Assembly: GCA_002435595.1 (NCBI GenBank)
Contig: DJBL01000068.1
Location: 1-51,600, forward strand
Length of the DNA: 51,600 nucleotides
DNA from: Stenotrophomonas maltophilia
GTDB lineage: Bacteria > Pseudomonadota > Gammaproteobacteria > Xanthomonadales > Xanthomonadaceae
Direction of reading: 5' to 3'
A program made the translations under genes and the position numbers. The notes beneath the pieces were generated by a model, which was not told the origin of the DNA, ran no database searches, and saw nothing but the letters and a program-made list of their open reading frames with translations. Below are positions 16,660-25,289 of the stretch, one piece after another (within the stretch, counting starts at the first letter, position 1; each line of letters starts with the position of its first letter).

Positions 16660-17990
16660 TCACGGCAGCGAACGCAGCCAGGCCGCCGCCACGTCGATGG
16701 CGTCCTGATCGGCGGCCACGCGATGCTCGGGCGTGATGCCCTGCGGATACGCATCACCGGATCGGTCCAGCACGACCGCGGTGGTCAGGCGGAGCGCACC
16801 GCCGTCAGGCAGCGGATAGGCCCGGTTGGACGTTGCCCGCCCTGCAGTGGGCAGGCCGAAGAAGCGGGTGCCCGGGCGCGCCCGGAAGGCCACCGCCAGC
16901 GCCTCGCCGGCACTGGCCGTCTTCGGGCCCAGCAGGCCGCTACCGGACTCTGCGACAGATCGACCGCACACGCCTTGGACGGCCGTGAGCGCCAGCGCGT
17001 GGTGACCCCCTCGCGGTTGCGGAACGCGCCCACCTCATCCGCGCCCAGCAAGGCATGCAGTCCATTGAGCATGGGCCACATGTTGCCGCCGGTATCCTCG
17101 CGAAGATCGACGATCCAGCCCCGCGTCGAGCTCGGCGCGCGCGCAGCCACCTGCTCGCACAGCTGGGTGGCGAAGGCTTCGCCGTCGCGCGCGTGGGTGC
17201 CGCGCAGGCCTGGCACCAGCACGTAGCCGATGTCGTGCAGCTGCCGGCTTTCGATGGCGCGGGTGGCAATGGCGGTGTCGCGGTAGGTCGAGGCCTCGTG
17301 GGGGCGTTGCAGGAAGCTGTGCCGATCGGCCAGCGCATCGAGCACCTCGCGGATGCGGCTGTAGGCCTCCGCTGCGGGGAGTTCCTTCAGTGCGGGCGTC
17401 AGCAGCCGCTGCTGTTGCATCGGCCAGTCCACGTTGCCTGCGTTCAGCGCGTTCTCGCGGATGATGGCAAGCGCGGGGGCGAGCATGTCGTAGGCCGATA
17501 TGCCTTCCCCGCCCGCGCTCTCGGCGGTCAAGGCGAGATCCGCGACCTCGACACGCCCGGGACTGTTCAGGGTCACACCCAGCTTGACCGTGGCCGTACC
17601 CGCCGGCACGTAGAGCCGCACCTCGCGTGACTGCGCACCCTCGCCCACACGCACCGGCTGGCCCGCCGAGCTGGCAAAGCCCAGCCGTGCATCGGGGCCG
17701 TCCGCACGCAGCCACAGCGCGGCAATGCCTTTGCCCTCCCGGGTCAGCACACTCCCGCGCAGGCGCAGGTCACGGCCCTGGAAGCGGGCGGCATCCACGG
17801 AGGTGATCGCGCCGACGAAGGCGGCCTCGCCGGTCGATTCGGCAGACAAGCTCAGGGTCGCACCGCCGGGCTGCAGCACATCGCCCGTACCGGCGGTTAC
17901 CGCGTGGCGGCTGGTGCCGGTCCAGGCGGTGGCCGCTGACGCGCCCGCGCTGAAGAGCAGCAGCAGAAGAAGCGCCGCAGTGCGGTGCAT
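16660..17990 (-). pseudogene. S41-family peptidase, frameshifted
   Basis: Exported protein (signal peptide ending GASA) resembling C-terminal-processing-type S41 peptidases. The start is ATG 17990, with AAGGAGG about 5 bases upstream. The N-terminal beta domain and peptidase region read normally (TRGWIVDLREDTGGNMWPML, the S41 strand before the active site) until about 16950-16975. There the frame changes, and the continuation GLLGPKTASAGEALAVAF, which carries the catalytic serine, is found one frame over, running to TAA or similar at 16660. The change equals one missing base. As written, the product would lack the nucleophile and end in a foreign tail. It is either a real pseudogene or a sequencing indel. 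Confidence 0.8.
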
Positions 17991-18225
17991 GGTCAACCTC
18001 CTTGTTTGCATTGAACGCGACCATCCTGGTCGATGCACGGTGCATTGAACAGCCCGCCTGCCGCTGTTCTGCGCACAGACCGCTGACAATGGGACGGCCA
18101 TCGCAACGGCGACGGTCCATCGCGCGGATCAGCGCGGCCGGGCGGCGCGCAGCGGCGGGAGATGCCGGGCCCTGTGCTGTGTCAGCGGGCGCGCGATACA
18201 GGCGGCGGCACCGCGATGCGCCCCG

Positions 18226-19017
18226 TCACTTGCGGGTGGGACGCGTGCGCCTTGCATCGCTGTGTTGGGTGGCTGCACGACTCTGCGCGAATTCCGGGAA
18301 GGTATCGGCCAGCGAATCGGCATCGGGCAGGATGTAGAACACCCCACCGCGCTCGAACGTGGTGCGGACGATCTGCTCGTAGAACGCGGGCGAAACGTTG
18401 ATGCAGCCATGCGTGACGCGATTGTCATCCGGGGTCGGCGATGCGAGGCGCTCGGCACGCTTTTCCTTGGGCACACCGGTGGCGGTGGGATGGATGGAGA
18501 CCGCCGATTCGTAGTCCACCCACAGCACGCGGCCGGCGTCGATGGAGGGGCCAAAGCCGCCTACAAAGCGACCGGCAGGGGTGGTGCGATCGCGTCCGGG
18601 AATCTCACGGAGCGCCAGTCCGGCAACGCCGGGCGCGGTGTGATCGCCGGTGGCCGAGCCGAACAGGCCCGGGGCGGCGCCACGAAGGCGGCCATCGCCG
18701 TCGAACACCAGAACCTGTGCGGCGGCCTTGTCCATGATCGCGAACGGGTAGCCGTGGCTGTCCTTGCTGGCGACCACCCAGCCGGCCAGCTGGATCACGG
18801 TATCGGACACGTCCTGGCCTTGCGGAAGCTCATCGACAGCAGCTGTCGACGGCGCGACCGGCTCTTCGGCGTTGGCCACGTCGATGCTGGCCAATGCCAG
18901 CGCCATCGCCAGCGCGGCACAGACGGCGCGGATTGCGGGGTATGAATGCGTTTGGATGGGACAGTTCCTGGCGTAAGGCGGTGTGACTACAGGAAGCCGG
19001 TGGCCAGCAGAGGCCAC
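18226..19017 (-). CDS. L,D-transpeptidase (YkuD domain), exported
   Basis: Up to 263 residues with a YkuD/ErfK catalytic motif (DDNRVTHGCINVSPAFYEQI; Cys of HGC is the nucleophile). It is predicted to form 3-3 peptidoglycan cross-links or to attach lipoprotein to the wall in the periplasm. A signal sequence (AVCAALAMALALASIDVANA) precedes the domain. The start is uncertain: the ATG at 19017 lies inside a hairpin that looks like the terminator of the upstream lipoprotein gene, and the next in-frame ATG (18906) is already within the signal helix. A rare start codon around 18950 is possible, since AGGA lies just before it. It follows the Lpp/OprI-like gene on the same strand. Confidence 0.78.
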   Translation of the reverse strand: MASAGHRLPVVTPPYARNCPIQTHSYPAIRAVCAALAMALALASIDVANAEEPVAPSTAAVDELPQGQDVSDTVIQLAGWVVASKDSHGYPFAIMDKAAAQVLVFDGDGRLRGAAPGLFGSATGDHTAPGVAGLALREIPGRDRTTPAGRFVGGFGPSIDAGRVLWVDYESAVSIHPTATGVPKEKRAERLASPTPDDNRVTHGCINVSPAFYEQIVRTTFERGGVFYILPDADSLADTFPEFAQSRAATQHSDARRTRPTRK

Positions 19018-19020
19018 CGG
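18997..19020 (-). terminator. Hairpin after the Lpp/OprI-like gene
   Basis: CCGGTGGCC and GGCCACCGG form a perfect 9-bp stem around six bases, 41-64 bp past the lipoprotein stop. There is no long T-run, so termination is only likely. Confidence 0.55.
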
Positions 19021-19060
19021 TACCCGATGCAGTGCTGCTCAAACGTGGTTGAGGGAGCAA

Positions 19061-19330
19061 TCAGCCGCGTGGCGTGCGGCGGGGTGCCTTTTCGAGCTGC
19101 TGGACGCGGCCCTCGATCTGATCCAGACGCTGGTTGGCCTGCTGCGCGGACTGATTGGCCGATTCAGCGCTCTGGGCTGCGCCCTGGACTTTTACATCGA
19201 GTTGGTCGAGGCGTGAGTTGATGGTGGCGAACTCGTCTTTATAAGTGGCGCAGGCACTGAGGCCTACAGTGGCGACAAGCGCCACGCCGAGCGTACGCGC
19301 CATCGTCAGGTGCTGCTTGGTTAGGAACAT
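19061..19330 (-). CDS. Lpp/OprI-family alanine-zipper lipoprotein
   Basis: 89 residues. The lipobox LSAC is followed by a heptad-repeat coiled coil (FATINSRLDQLDVKVQGAAQSAESANQSAQQANQRLDQIEGRVQQLEK), matching the trimeric Lpp/OprI outer-membrane lipoproteins. The start ATG 19330 is chosen because GGAGGG lies 6 bases upstream. Unlike classical Braun lipoprotein the C-terminus is RRTPRG and lacks a terminal lysine, so covalent attachment to peptidoglycan by an L,D-transpeptidase is doubtful even though such an enzyme is encoded next door. A TATATT hexamer at 19366-19361 is a possible -10 element. Confidence 0.85.
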   Translation of the reverse strand: MFLTKQHLTMARTLGVALVATVGLSACATYKDEFATINSRLDQLDVKVQGAAQSAESANQSAQQANQRLDQIEGRVQQLEKAPRRTPRG

Positions 19331-19667
19331 TGCACTCCCTCCTTCGTCTGGGGAGTCCCGAATATAGCGGCGTTTGCGTGCATGCCACGTTGGGCTTTCA
19401 GCTGGAGTTGGAAGAAGTCGAGGGGGTGTGAAGAATTGGAAAGTGCCGCCTGTGACGTCTTGGGCGGCCGGAAGGGCCTTGCCAGGGCGAGGCGTGCGCC
19501 CGGCCCAAGTTCCCTGAACCCGCGCTTCATTCATGTACCGGTCAGTTCAATATTCAGGATCGATTGTGATGGCGAATGAATAATTAACACCTGTCGACCG
19601 CCCCTTCTCTCCCCTCCCCAAGGGGGGCGGCCGGCAAAACCAAAAATAATGAAAGGTGTGTCCCGAT
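19331..19667. promoter_or_regulatory. Divergent intergenic region between lipoprotein and Ax21 genes
   Basis: 337 bp without a supported gene. The left part holds the lipoprotein ribosome site and a possible -10 (TATATT on the minus strand, 19361-19366). The right part is A/T-rich around 19540-19590 and probably holds the Ax21 promoter, which I could not place exactly. Confidence 0.45.
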
Positions 19668-20240
19668 ATGAAGACTTCTTTGCTTGCCCTGGGCCTGCTC
19701 GCTGCACTGCCGTTCGCTGCCTCGGCAACCGACGGTCTGTCGTACAACTATGTTGAAGGCGGCTACGTGAACACCGATGCCAAGGGTGGCGACGCGGATG
19801 GCTGGGCCGTGAAGGGCTCGGTCGCGGTGGCGCCGAACTTCCATGTCTTTGGCGACTACAACGCGCAGGAAACCAAGCGCGGCAGCAATGACGTGGACCA
19901 GTGGAAGGTGGGTGTCGGCTACAACTACGGCATCGCCCCGACCACCGACCTGGTGGCCCGCGTGGCCTACCAGAAGTTCGATCCGAAGCACGGTCTGGAC
20001 TTCAACGGCTACTCGACCGAAGTGGGCGTGCGCAGCGCGTTCACCCCGAACGTCGAGGGCTACGTGATGGCCGGCTACGAGGACTACAGCAAGAAGCACG
20101 GCATCAACCCGGACGGCGAGTTCTATGGCCGCGTCGGCGCCCAGGCCAAGCTCAACCAGAACTGGGGCCTGGCTGGCGAAGTGAAGCTGGCCAAGGGCGG
20201 CGACAAGGAATGGTTCGTCGGTCCGCGCTTCACCTGGTAA
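19668..20240 (+). CDS. ax21: Ax21-family outer-membrane protein
   Basis: 190 residues with a cleavable signal peptide (MKTSLLALGLLAALPFAASA). An eight-stranded-barrel-like pattern of alternating residues follows, ending in a C-terminal aromatic (GPRFTW), typical of small outer-membrane barrels. The sequence YNYVEGGYVNTDAKGGDADGWAVKG and the overall length match Ax21 (also called Omp of the Xanthomonadaceae), once proposed as a quorum or immune signal, a claim since retracted. The ATG at 19668 is used, four codons inside a TTG/ATG-open frame, because the signal peptide begins there. It is followed by a hairpin terminator. Confidence 0.88.
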   Translation: MKTSLLALGLLAALPFAASATDGLSYNYVEGGYVNTDAKGGDADGWAVKGSVAVAPNFHVFGDYNAQETKRGSNDVDQWKVGVGYNYGIAPTTDLVARVAYQKFDPKHGLDFNGYSTEVGVRSAFTPNVEGYVMAGYEDYSKKHGINPDGEFYGRVGAQAKLNQNWGLAGEVKLAKGGDKEWFVGPRFTW

Positions 20241-20295
20241 TACGGCACCACCGCGGTACGTTGTTGGATGGCGCGGTCTCTCTCCCCTGCGCCAT

Positions 20296-20319
20296 GAAGC
20301 CCGGCTTGCGCCGGGCTTC
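20296..20319 (+). terminator. Hairpin terminator of the Ax21 gene
   Basis: GAAGCCCGGC and GCCGGGCTTC form a perfect 10-bp stem with loop TTGC, followed by ACTTTG, 55 bp past the stop. Confidence 0.75.
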
Positions 20320-20371
20320 ACTTTGTCGGCCGTCGCGTCTGCTGCGCGATCGCAGTCTTACGGACGTTTGC

Positions 20372-20394
20372 AGCCGACCAACGGTCGGCTCTAC
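20372..20394 (-). repeat. SMAG-type palindromic repeat (GTAG element)
   Basis: Read on the minus strand: GTAG followed by AGCCGACC GTT GGTCGGCT, a perfect 8-bp stem with a 3-base loop. GTAG-flanked imperfect palindromes are the published SMAG repeats of Stenotrophomonas maltophilia. Confidence 0.8.
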
Positions 20395-20425
20395 CCCCCT
20401 GGCGACACCCTCGTCGGTACGCCAC

Positions 20426-20456
20426 GAAACAACCCGGCCTTGTGCCGGGTTGTTTC
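20426..20456. terminator. Second hairpin between Ax21 and gpsA
   Basis: GAAACAACCCGGC and GCCGGGTTGTTTC form a perfect 13-bp stem with loop CTTGT, followed by GTTT. It can act in either direction. Confidence 0.7.
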
Positions 20457-20486
20457 GTTTCCGCGGGTGGTGGATCCGACGCCTAC

Positions 20487-20515
20487 AAAAAACCCCGGCG
20501 TTTGCCGGGGTTTTT
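20487..20515. terminator. Bidirectional terminator next to gpsA
   Basis: AAAAACCCCGGC and GCCGGGGTTTTT with loop GTTT, bounded by A- and T-runs. It is placed 7 bp past the gpsA stop, so it probably ends gpsA transcripts on the minus strand and backs up the Ax21 terminators on the plus strand. Confidence 0.88.
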
Positions 20516-20521
20516 CGTGGG

Positions 20522-21547
20522 TCACTTGAACAGCGTGTCCGGATATTCGGGCTTCTGTTCGCGCGCCAACAACGCGCGCAACCCTTCTTCGGGGGTCTGC
20601 TCGCCGTGCAGCACCGCACGCACCCGATCGGAGATCGGCAGGTCGATGCCGTGACGGCGGGCCTGGCGCATGACTTCATCGGCGGTCTGCACCGATTCCA
20701 CCACCTGCCCGATCTCGCGCACCGCGTCCTGCAGGGTCTGGCCACGTCCCAGCGCCAGGCCCAGGCGACGGTTGCGCGACAGGTCACCGGTGCAGGTGAG
20801 CACCAGGTCGCCCAGCCCGGCCAAGCCCATCAGGGTCTCCGGCTTGGCACCGATCGCCGCAGCCAGCCGCAGCATTTCGTTGAGGCCGCGGGTGATCAGG
20901 CCGGCACGGGCGTTCAGGCCCAACTGCATGCCATCCGCCACGCCGGTGGCCACGGCCAGCACGTTCTTCATCGCACCGCCCAGTTCGGCGCCGACCATGT
21001 CGTCACCGGTGTAGGCGCGGAACGCGGGGCCGTGCATCGCATCGGCCACCTGCTGGGCAAACTCCGGCGCGTCACCGTGCACGGTGATCGCGGTGGGCAG
21101 GCCCTGGGTGACTTCCTTGGCGAACGACGGCCCGGTCACCACCGCCAGCGGCACATCCGGCCCGAGGACCTCGCGTGCCACTTCGTGCAGGAACCGACCC
21201 GAACCGGGTTCGAAGCCCTTGGTCGCCCAGGCCACGCCGGCCGCGGCCGGACGCAGCGGCGCCAGCGCGCGCACGGTTTCACCGAAGGCGTGCGAGGGCA
21301 CCACCACCAGGATCCAGGTCGCGTCGCGGACGGCCGCGGCCAGGTCGGTGGTGGCGCGCAGCGATGCCGGCAAGGGGATGCCGGGCAGGTAGCGGGTGTT
21401 CTCGTGGCGTTGGTCGATAGCCTCGACCATGGCCGCGTCGCGCCCCCACAGCACGGTCGAATGACCGTGCCGGGCAAGCAGACTGGCCAGCGCCGTGCCC
21501 CAGGAGCCGGCGCCGAGTACCGCGATCTTTTCTGCGTGGTTGCTCAT
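20522..21547 (-). CDS. gpsA: NAD(P)H-dependent glycerol-3-phosphate dehydrogenase
   Basis: 341 residues. It reduces dihydroxyacetone phosphate to sn-glycerol-3-phosphate for phospholipid synthesis in the cytosol. The N-terminal Rossmann motif is VLGAGSWGTALA. The substrate-domain signature is GAMKNVLAVATG, with the catalytic lysine followed by the helical C-terminal domain (GLAGLGDLVLTC, RNRRLGLALGRG). The length is typical. It follows secB by 20 bp; the rhodanese-secB-gpsA order is conserved in gammaproteobacteria, though the glutaredoxin gene often between them is absent here. Confidence 0.97.
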   Translation of the reverse strand: MSNHAEKIAVLGAGSWGTALASLLARHGHSTVLWGRDAAMVEAIDQRHENTRYLPGIPLPASLRATTDLAAAVRDATWILVVVPSHAFGETVRALAPLRPAAAGVAWATKGFEPGSGRFLHEVAREVLGPDVPLAVVTGPSFAKEVTQGLPTAITVHGDAPEFAQQVADAMHGPAFRAYTGDDMVGAELGGAMKNVLAVATGVADGMQLGLNARAGLITRGLNEMLRLAAAIGAKPETLMGLAGLGDLVLTCTGDLSRNRRLGLALGRGQTLQDAVREIGQVVESVQTADEVMRQARRHGIDLPISDRVRAVLHGEQTPEEGLRALLAREQKPEYPDTLFK

Positions 21548-21567
21548 CGAAACGAACGCAGCGCCGA

Positions 21568-22083
21568 TCAGGCGTTGCCGGCCGGCTCGGAGTCGGCCAG
21601 CGAGGTTTCACCCTGCTCCTGGCGCTGACGCAGGGTTTCGGCGTACAGGCCTTCGAAGTTGATCGGCTGCAGGAAGAACGGCGGGAAGCCGCCGGCCTGG
21701 ATCAGCTCGCTGACCAGCGAACGCACGTACGGGAACAGGATGTTCGGGCACTGGGTGCCGAGCAGCACATCGATCGACTGCGGGTCCAGGCCCACCAGGC
21801 CGAACACGCCGGCCTGCTGCACTTCGGCCACGTAGGCGGTCTTTTCGCCGGCCTTGCAGGTCAGGGTGACGGCCAGCACGACTTCAAAGGCGTTCTCGCC
21901 CAGGCGCTGCACGCGCTGGTTGAGGTTGAGCTGCAGTTCCGGCTGGACCGAATCGTTGAACACGGCCGGCGCGTTGGGCGACTCGAAGGAAACGTCCTTG
22001 ACGTAGATCTTCTCGACGGTGAACGCGGGGCCGGTGGCGGCGTCGGCCGGCGCGATGGCGCCGTTGGTGTTCTCTTCGGACAT
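21568..22083 (-). CDS. secB: Protein-export chaperone SecB
   Basis: 171 residues. Tetrameric cytosolic chaperone that keeps precursors unfolded and delivers them to SecA. It shows the typical TVEKIYVKDVSFESPNAPAVF, the long LNLNQRVQRLGENAFEVVLAVTLTC strands, GLDPQSIDVLLGTQCPNILFPYVRSLVSELIQAGGFPPFFLQPINFEGLY, and an acidic/Gln-rich C-terminal tail. It lies between the rhodanese gene and gpsA, probably in one transcription unit. The 105-bp gap upstream may hold its own promoter. Confidence 0.97.
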   Translation of the reverse strand: MSEENTNGAIAPADAATGPAFTVEKIYVKDVSFESPNAPAVFNDSVQPELQLNLNQRVQRLGENAFEVVLAVTLTCKAGEKTAYVAEVQQAGVFGLVGLDPQSIDVLLGTQCPNILFPYVRSLVSELIQAGGFPPFFLQPINFEGLYAETLRQRQEQGETSLADSEPAGNA

Positions 22084-22188
22084 TTCCTGTAGCTCCAGAA
22101 ATTAAGTGCAATAAATTGGATTGTTACATGCCCTGCGATGGGGGCGTGTGGCGCCGCGCACAAGGCGCGCGGCGCACTCCAGGCGAAA

Positions 22189-22626
22189 TCAGTTGCGGCC
22201 CTTGACCAGCGGCAGCTCGGCCTGCTGCCAGGCCGGAATGCCGCCATCGAGCACGTTGACCTGCTCGAAACCGGCCTTCTTCAGCGCCTTGGCGGCGGTT
22301 TCAGAAGCGTTGCCGGTCCGGCACACCAGCACCACCGGGCTCTGCCTGGCGTTGGCCACCAGCTTGTGCTCGGGACCAAACGCGGTCGGCTGCACGTTGC
22401 GGCTGCCGGCGATATGGCCCTTCTCGAAATCGCTGCTGGAGGACAGGTCCACCACGATCGCGCCACCGGCGTTCATCAGGTGGGTCAGTTCGGCAGGCTT
22501 GAGCGATTTGAAGCCGCGGAACAGGCGGCGGACTTCGGTGACGATGATGGCCACGGTCAGGCCGACCAGGGCCATCGACAACATCGGGTTTCGGCCGGCA
22601 AAGGCCAGCAACTCTTCGTAATTCAC
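22189..22626 (-). CDS. Membrane-anchored rhodanese-like protein (YibN type)
   Basis: 145 residues: an N-terminal membrane helix (about 14-32, MLSMALVGLTVAIIVTEVRRL) and a single rhodanese domain (about 45-140). The active-site loop is VCRTGNAS, where Cys can carry a persulfide. DVNAGGAIVVDLSSSSDFEKGHIAGSRN-like features are typical of the fold. YibN-type proteins precede secB in many gammaproteobacteria; the role is sulfur transfer or a membrane-biogenesis function that is not settled. The start ATG 22626 begins close to the gene upstream. Confidence 0.88.
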   Translation of the reverse strand: MNYEELLAFAGRNPMLSMALVGLTVAIIVTEVRRLFRGFKSLKPAELTHLMNAGGAIVVDLSSSSDFEKGHIAGSRNVQPTAFGPEHKLVANARQSPVVLVCRTGNASETAAKALKKAGFEQVNVLDGGIPAWQQAELPLVKGRN

Positions 22627-22706
22627 TCAGATCACGGGTCGATAAGCGGGGGCCGATTGTCGCACATGCGGGCGAATCGGCGACCAGCCCCGGCCTCGGG
22701 CCGGAT

Positions 22707-23135
22707 TCAGGATTCCGGCCACAGGTCCGGCAGGCCGCTGGCCTGCCACCAGCGCTTGCCCTCGGCATCCCAGCGCCAGACTTCCTTGACCAGCACCAGC
22801 CGCTCGGACTGGGTGTTGACGTTGATCACCCCGATCTCGACCCGGCGCTCGACGCTGCCGTCGGGCATGGCACCGGTGCTGCGCTCGCGGTAGGAGGACA
22901 CCCGGATCTGGCTGTAGCGGCGCAGTTCCAGATCGGTCAGCGGATGGGCCTTGCGGTAGGCCGGCTCCAGGTAGCCGATGGCATCTTCGGCGCTGCCCCA
23001 GCGGATGGTGGCGCCGTAGGCGTTCTGGGCCTCCTCGAGCAGGTTGCGCTGCTTGCGGCTCAGGCCGGCGGCCAGGGCCGCCACGCTGGCCAGCATCAAG
23101 GTGGTCAGCAGCAGGATCTGAAGCGTACGGCGCAT
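22707..23135 (-). CDS. Hypothetical exported protein
   Basis: 142 residues: signal peptide (about 1-22, LMLASVAALAAG) and a globular domain of about 115 residues (SRKQRNLLEEAQNAYGATIRWGSAEDAIGYLEPAYRKAHP, then GVINVNTQSERLVLVKEVWRWDAEGKRWW). The pattern is typical of small NTF2-like or DUF4019-like periplasmic proteins, which I cannot confirm. It lies 30 bp downstream of the amidohydrolase-thioesterase gene. Confidence 0.8.
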   Translation of the reverse strand: MRRTLQILLLTTLMLASVAALAAGLSRKQRNLLEEAQNAYGATIRWGSAEDAIGYLEPAYRKAHPLTDLELRRYSQIRVSSYRERSTGAMPDGSVERRVEIGVINVNTQSERLVLVKEVWRWDAEGKRWWQASGLPDLWPES

Positions 23136-23165
23136 GCGAATTCCCCAATCGGCAAGGCGCCCATC

Positions 23166-25214
23166 CTACCGCCTTGCGAAGGCAACGAAACGACCGCTCA
23201 GTTCAGCAGCCGGCTTGCCATCGCTGCCCGGCTGGCGGGCGACCAGGCCGATGCGGGCCTTGCCGCGCTGGGCGAAGGTACTCAGGAAGCCATCCCAATC
23301 GGCCTCGTCGGCAGCCTGGGCACGGGCGTGCAGGTCCTCGTAGACCGGCGCCAGGTAGCGCACGTGGCTGTCGGCCACGTACACATCGGCATCGAAGCCG
23401 GCCAGGCGCAGGCGCAGGGTCACCAGTGCCCAGCCGGACAGGGTCAGCGCCGAGGCCAGGCTGCCGCCGAATGCATTGCCCTTGTCGTTGACGTTGGCCG
23501 CCAGGGGCGCGCGCAGGTCCAGCACGCCATCGGCATAGGAGGCGACCCGGATCTGCATCGCCGCCACCGGCGGCATGCGGTCCAGGACATGCTGCAGCTC
23601 GGCCAGCTGCGCGGCGGGCACCACCAGCGGGTCGCGGTCGAGCACCACGAAATCCGCGCGCAGCCCCGGCCGCAACCGCCCCACGTCGGCCTCGTCGTGT
23701 CCGGCCCAGGCCGCGTCGGCGGTGAACCCCCGCAGCGCCTCGGCCGCGCTCAGGCGCTGGTCCGGCAGCCAGCCGCCGGGCGGTCGCCCGGCGCGGTCCT
23801 GCCGGGTCACCGCCGCATACAACCCCAGCCGCGGGTCCACCTGTTCCACCGGAAAATCCGAGCCCAGCGCGAGATGCGCGCCGGAGGCCAGCATCCGCCG
23901 CCACGCATAGGCGCCCTGCAGGCGCTCCGGACCCAGCCGTTCCTGGGCCCAGCCCATGTCCGAGGTGGCGTGGGTGGGCTGCATCGAGGCGATCACCCCC
24001 AGGTCGGCAAAGCGTGGCAGGTCGGTCGGCGCCACCACCTGCGCATGTTCGATGCGCCAGCGGTGGTCGCGCGCCTTGCCGGCGCCCAGCACCCGCGCAT
24101 AGGTGTCCAGCGCGATCCGGTTGCCGCGGTCACCGATGGCATGGGTGGCGACCTGCAGCCCGCAGCCATCGGCCTTGCGCACGGCCACCTCGAACTCTTC
24201 CGGCGAGGTCACCAGCAACCCGCGGTTATGCGGATCGTCACTGTAATCGGCCAGCAGCGCTGCGCCGCGGCTGCCCAGTGCGCCATCCATGAACAGCTTC
24301 ACCCCGCGCATCTCCAGCCGCCCACCGGGGTGCCGGTACGCGCCCCGCGCGCACAGGTCGGCCAGCGCCTGCGCATTGCCGTCGGCATAGGCATCGATGC
24401 GCAGGGGCAGTCGCCCGGCATCGGCGAAGCGGCGCATCAGCGCCAGGTCCTCGCGCGAAACGCCCATGTCGTGCACGCCGGTCAGCCCCTGGCTGACCGC
24501 CTTGTCCAGCGCGCGGGCGAGCATCTGTTCGCGCGCGGCGTCGCTGGGCGCCGGGATCGCTGCGCGCACCAGTTCCATCGCCGCATCCACGAACACGCCG
24601 GTGGGCTGCTGGCGCGCATCGCGCACGATCCGCCCGCCCTCCGGCTGCCAGCGCCCGGCCAGCGCACGCTGGCCCGTCTGCCGTGCCATCGCGCGCAGCG
24701 CCGCGCTGTTGGCCCAGCCGGCGTGGCCATCGATGCGCCCGAGCCAGACCGGCCGCTCCGGGAAGGCCGCATCCAGGTCGGCGGCCGTGGGGAAATCCTG
24801 CTGCGGCCACTGGTTCTGGTCCCAGCCGTTGCCCAGCAGCCACCCCTCCGGGTTGTCGGCGGCAAAGCGCTGCAGGCGCGCCACCACCTCGGCCTTGCTG
24901 GTGGCGCCGCCGAGATCGGCCTGCATCAGCGCAGCGCCCAGGAACATCAGGTGCGCGTGCGCGTCGATCAGCCCGGGGATCACCGTGGCCTGGCCCAGGT
25001 CGGTCACCGGCGCCTGCGGGTACCGCGCCCGCAGCGCCTGGCGCTGGCCGACCGCCAGCACCCGCCCACTGGCCTCGTCCCAGGCCAGCGCGGTGGCTGC
25101 CGCCGCGCCGGGCTCGCCGGTGTGGATGGTGGCCGCGTTGAGCAGGCGCACATCGGCCTGCGCCGGAAGGGCGCAGCAACAGGTCAACAGGACAGCCAGG
25201 CTGGCAATGCGCAC
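23166..25214 (-). CDS. Fused amidohydrolase (YtcJ-like) and thioesterase (YiiD C-terminal)
   Basis: 682 residues. There is a signal peptide (ending LPAQA), then an exported metal-dependent amidohydrolase of the YtcJ class (DAHAHLMFLG metal motif near residue 85; WRIEHAQVV; MQPTHATSDMGWAQERL; ALGSDFPVEQVDP). From about residue 542 (HVLDRMPPVAAM) a hot-dog thioesterase domain follows (LDLRAPLAANVNDKGNAFGGSLASALTLSGW, then VADSHVRYLAPVYEDL), normally a separate ~145-residue protein. The join falls where an amidohydrolase should continue through its last beta-strands, so the C-terminus of the first enzyme seems lost. The signal peptide would also export a domain that normally acts on CoA or ACP esters in the cytosol, so thioesterase function in this setting is doubtful. 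Confidence 0.85.
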   Translation of the reverse strand: MRIASLAVLLTCCCALPAQADVRLLNAATIHTGEPGAAAATALAWDEASGRVLAVGQRQALRARYPQAPVTDLGQATVIPGLIDAHAHLMFLGAALMQADLGGATSKAEVVARLQRFAADNPEGWLLGNGWDQNQWPQQDFPTAADLDAAFPERPVWLGRIDGHAGWANSAALRAMARQTGQRALAGRWQPEGGRIVRDARQQPTGVFVDAAMELVRAAIPAPSDAAREQMLARALDKAVSQGLTGVHDMGVSREDLALMRRFADAGRLPLRIDAYADGNAQALADLCARGAYRHPGGRLEMRGVKLFMDGALGSRGAALLADYSDDPHNRGLLVTSPEEFEVAVRKADGCGLQVATHAIGDRGNRIALDTYARVLGAGKARDHRWRIEHAQVVAPTDLPRFADLGVIASMQPTHATSDMGWAQERLGPERLQGAYAWRRMLASGAHLALGSDFPVEQVDPRLGLYAAVTRQDRAGRPPGGWLPDQRLSAAEALRGFTADAAWAGHDEADVGRLRPGLRADFVVLDRDPLVVPAAQLAELQHVLDRMPPVAAMQIRVASYADGVLDLRAPLAANVNDKGNAFGGSLASALTLSGWALVTLRLRLAGFDADVYVADSHVRYLAPVYEDLHARAQAADEADWDGFLSTFAQRGKARIGLVARQPGSDGKPAAELSGRFVAFARR

Positions 25215-25289
25215 GCGGTGCTCCCCACAAAAGAACAGGGGCGACTATGCCGCCCCTGCCAGGTTCGCTCAATGTGCACTGCGGCGCAC

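Noticed and set aside
18226..19017. ATG at 19017 as a firm start of the L,D-transpeptidase
   Set aside because: It lies inside a perfect hairpin just after the lipoprotein gene, so the true start is probably further inside; the coordinate is kept only as an upper limit.
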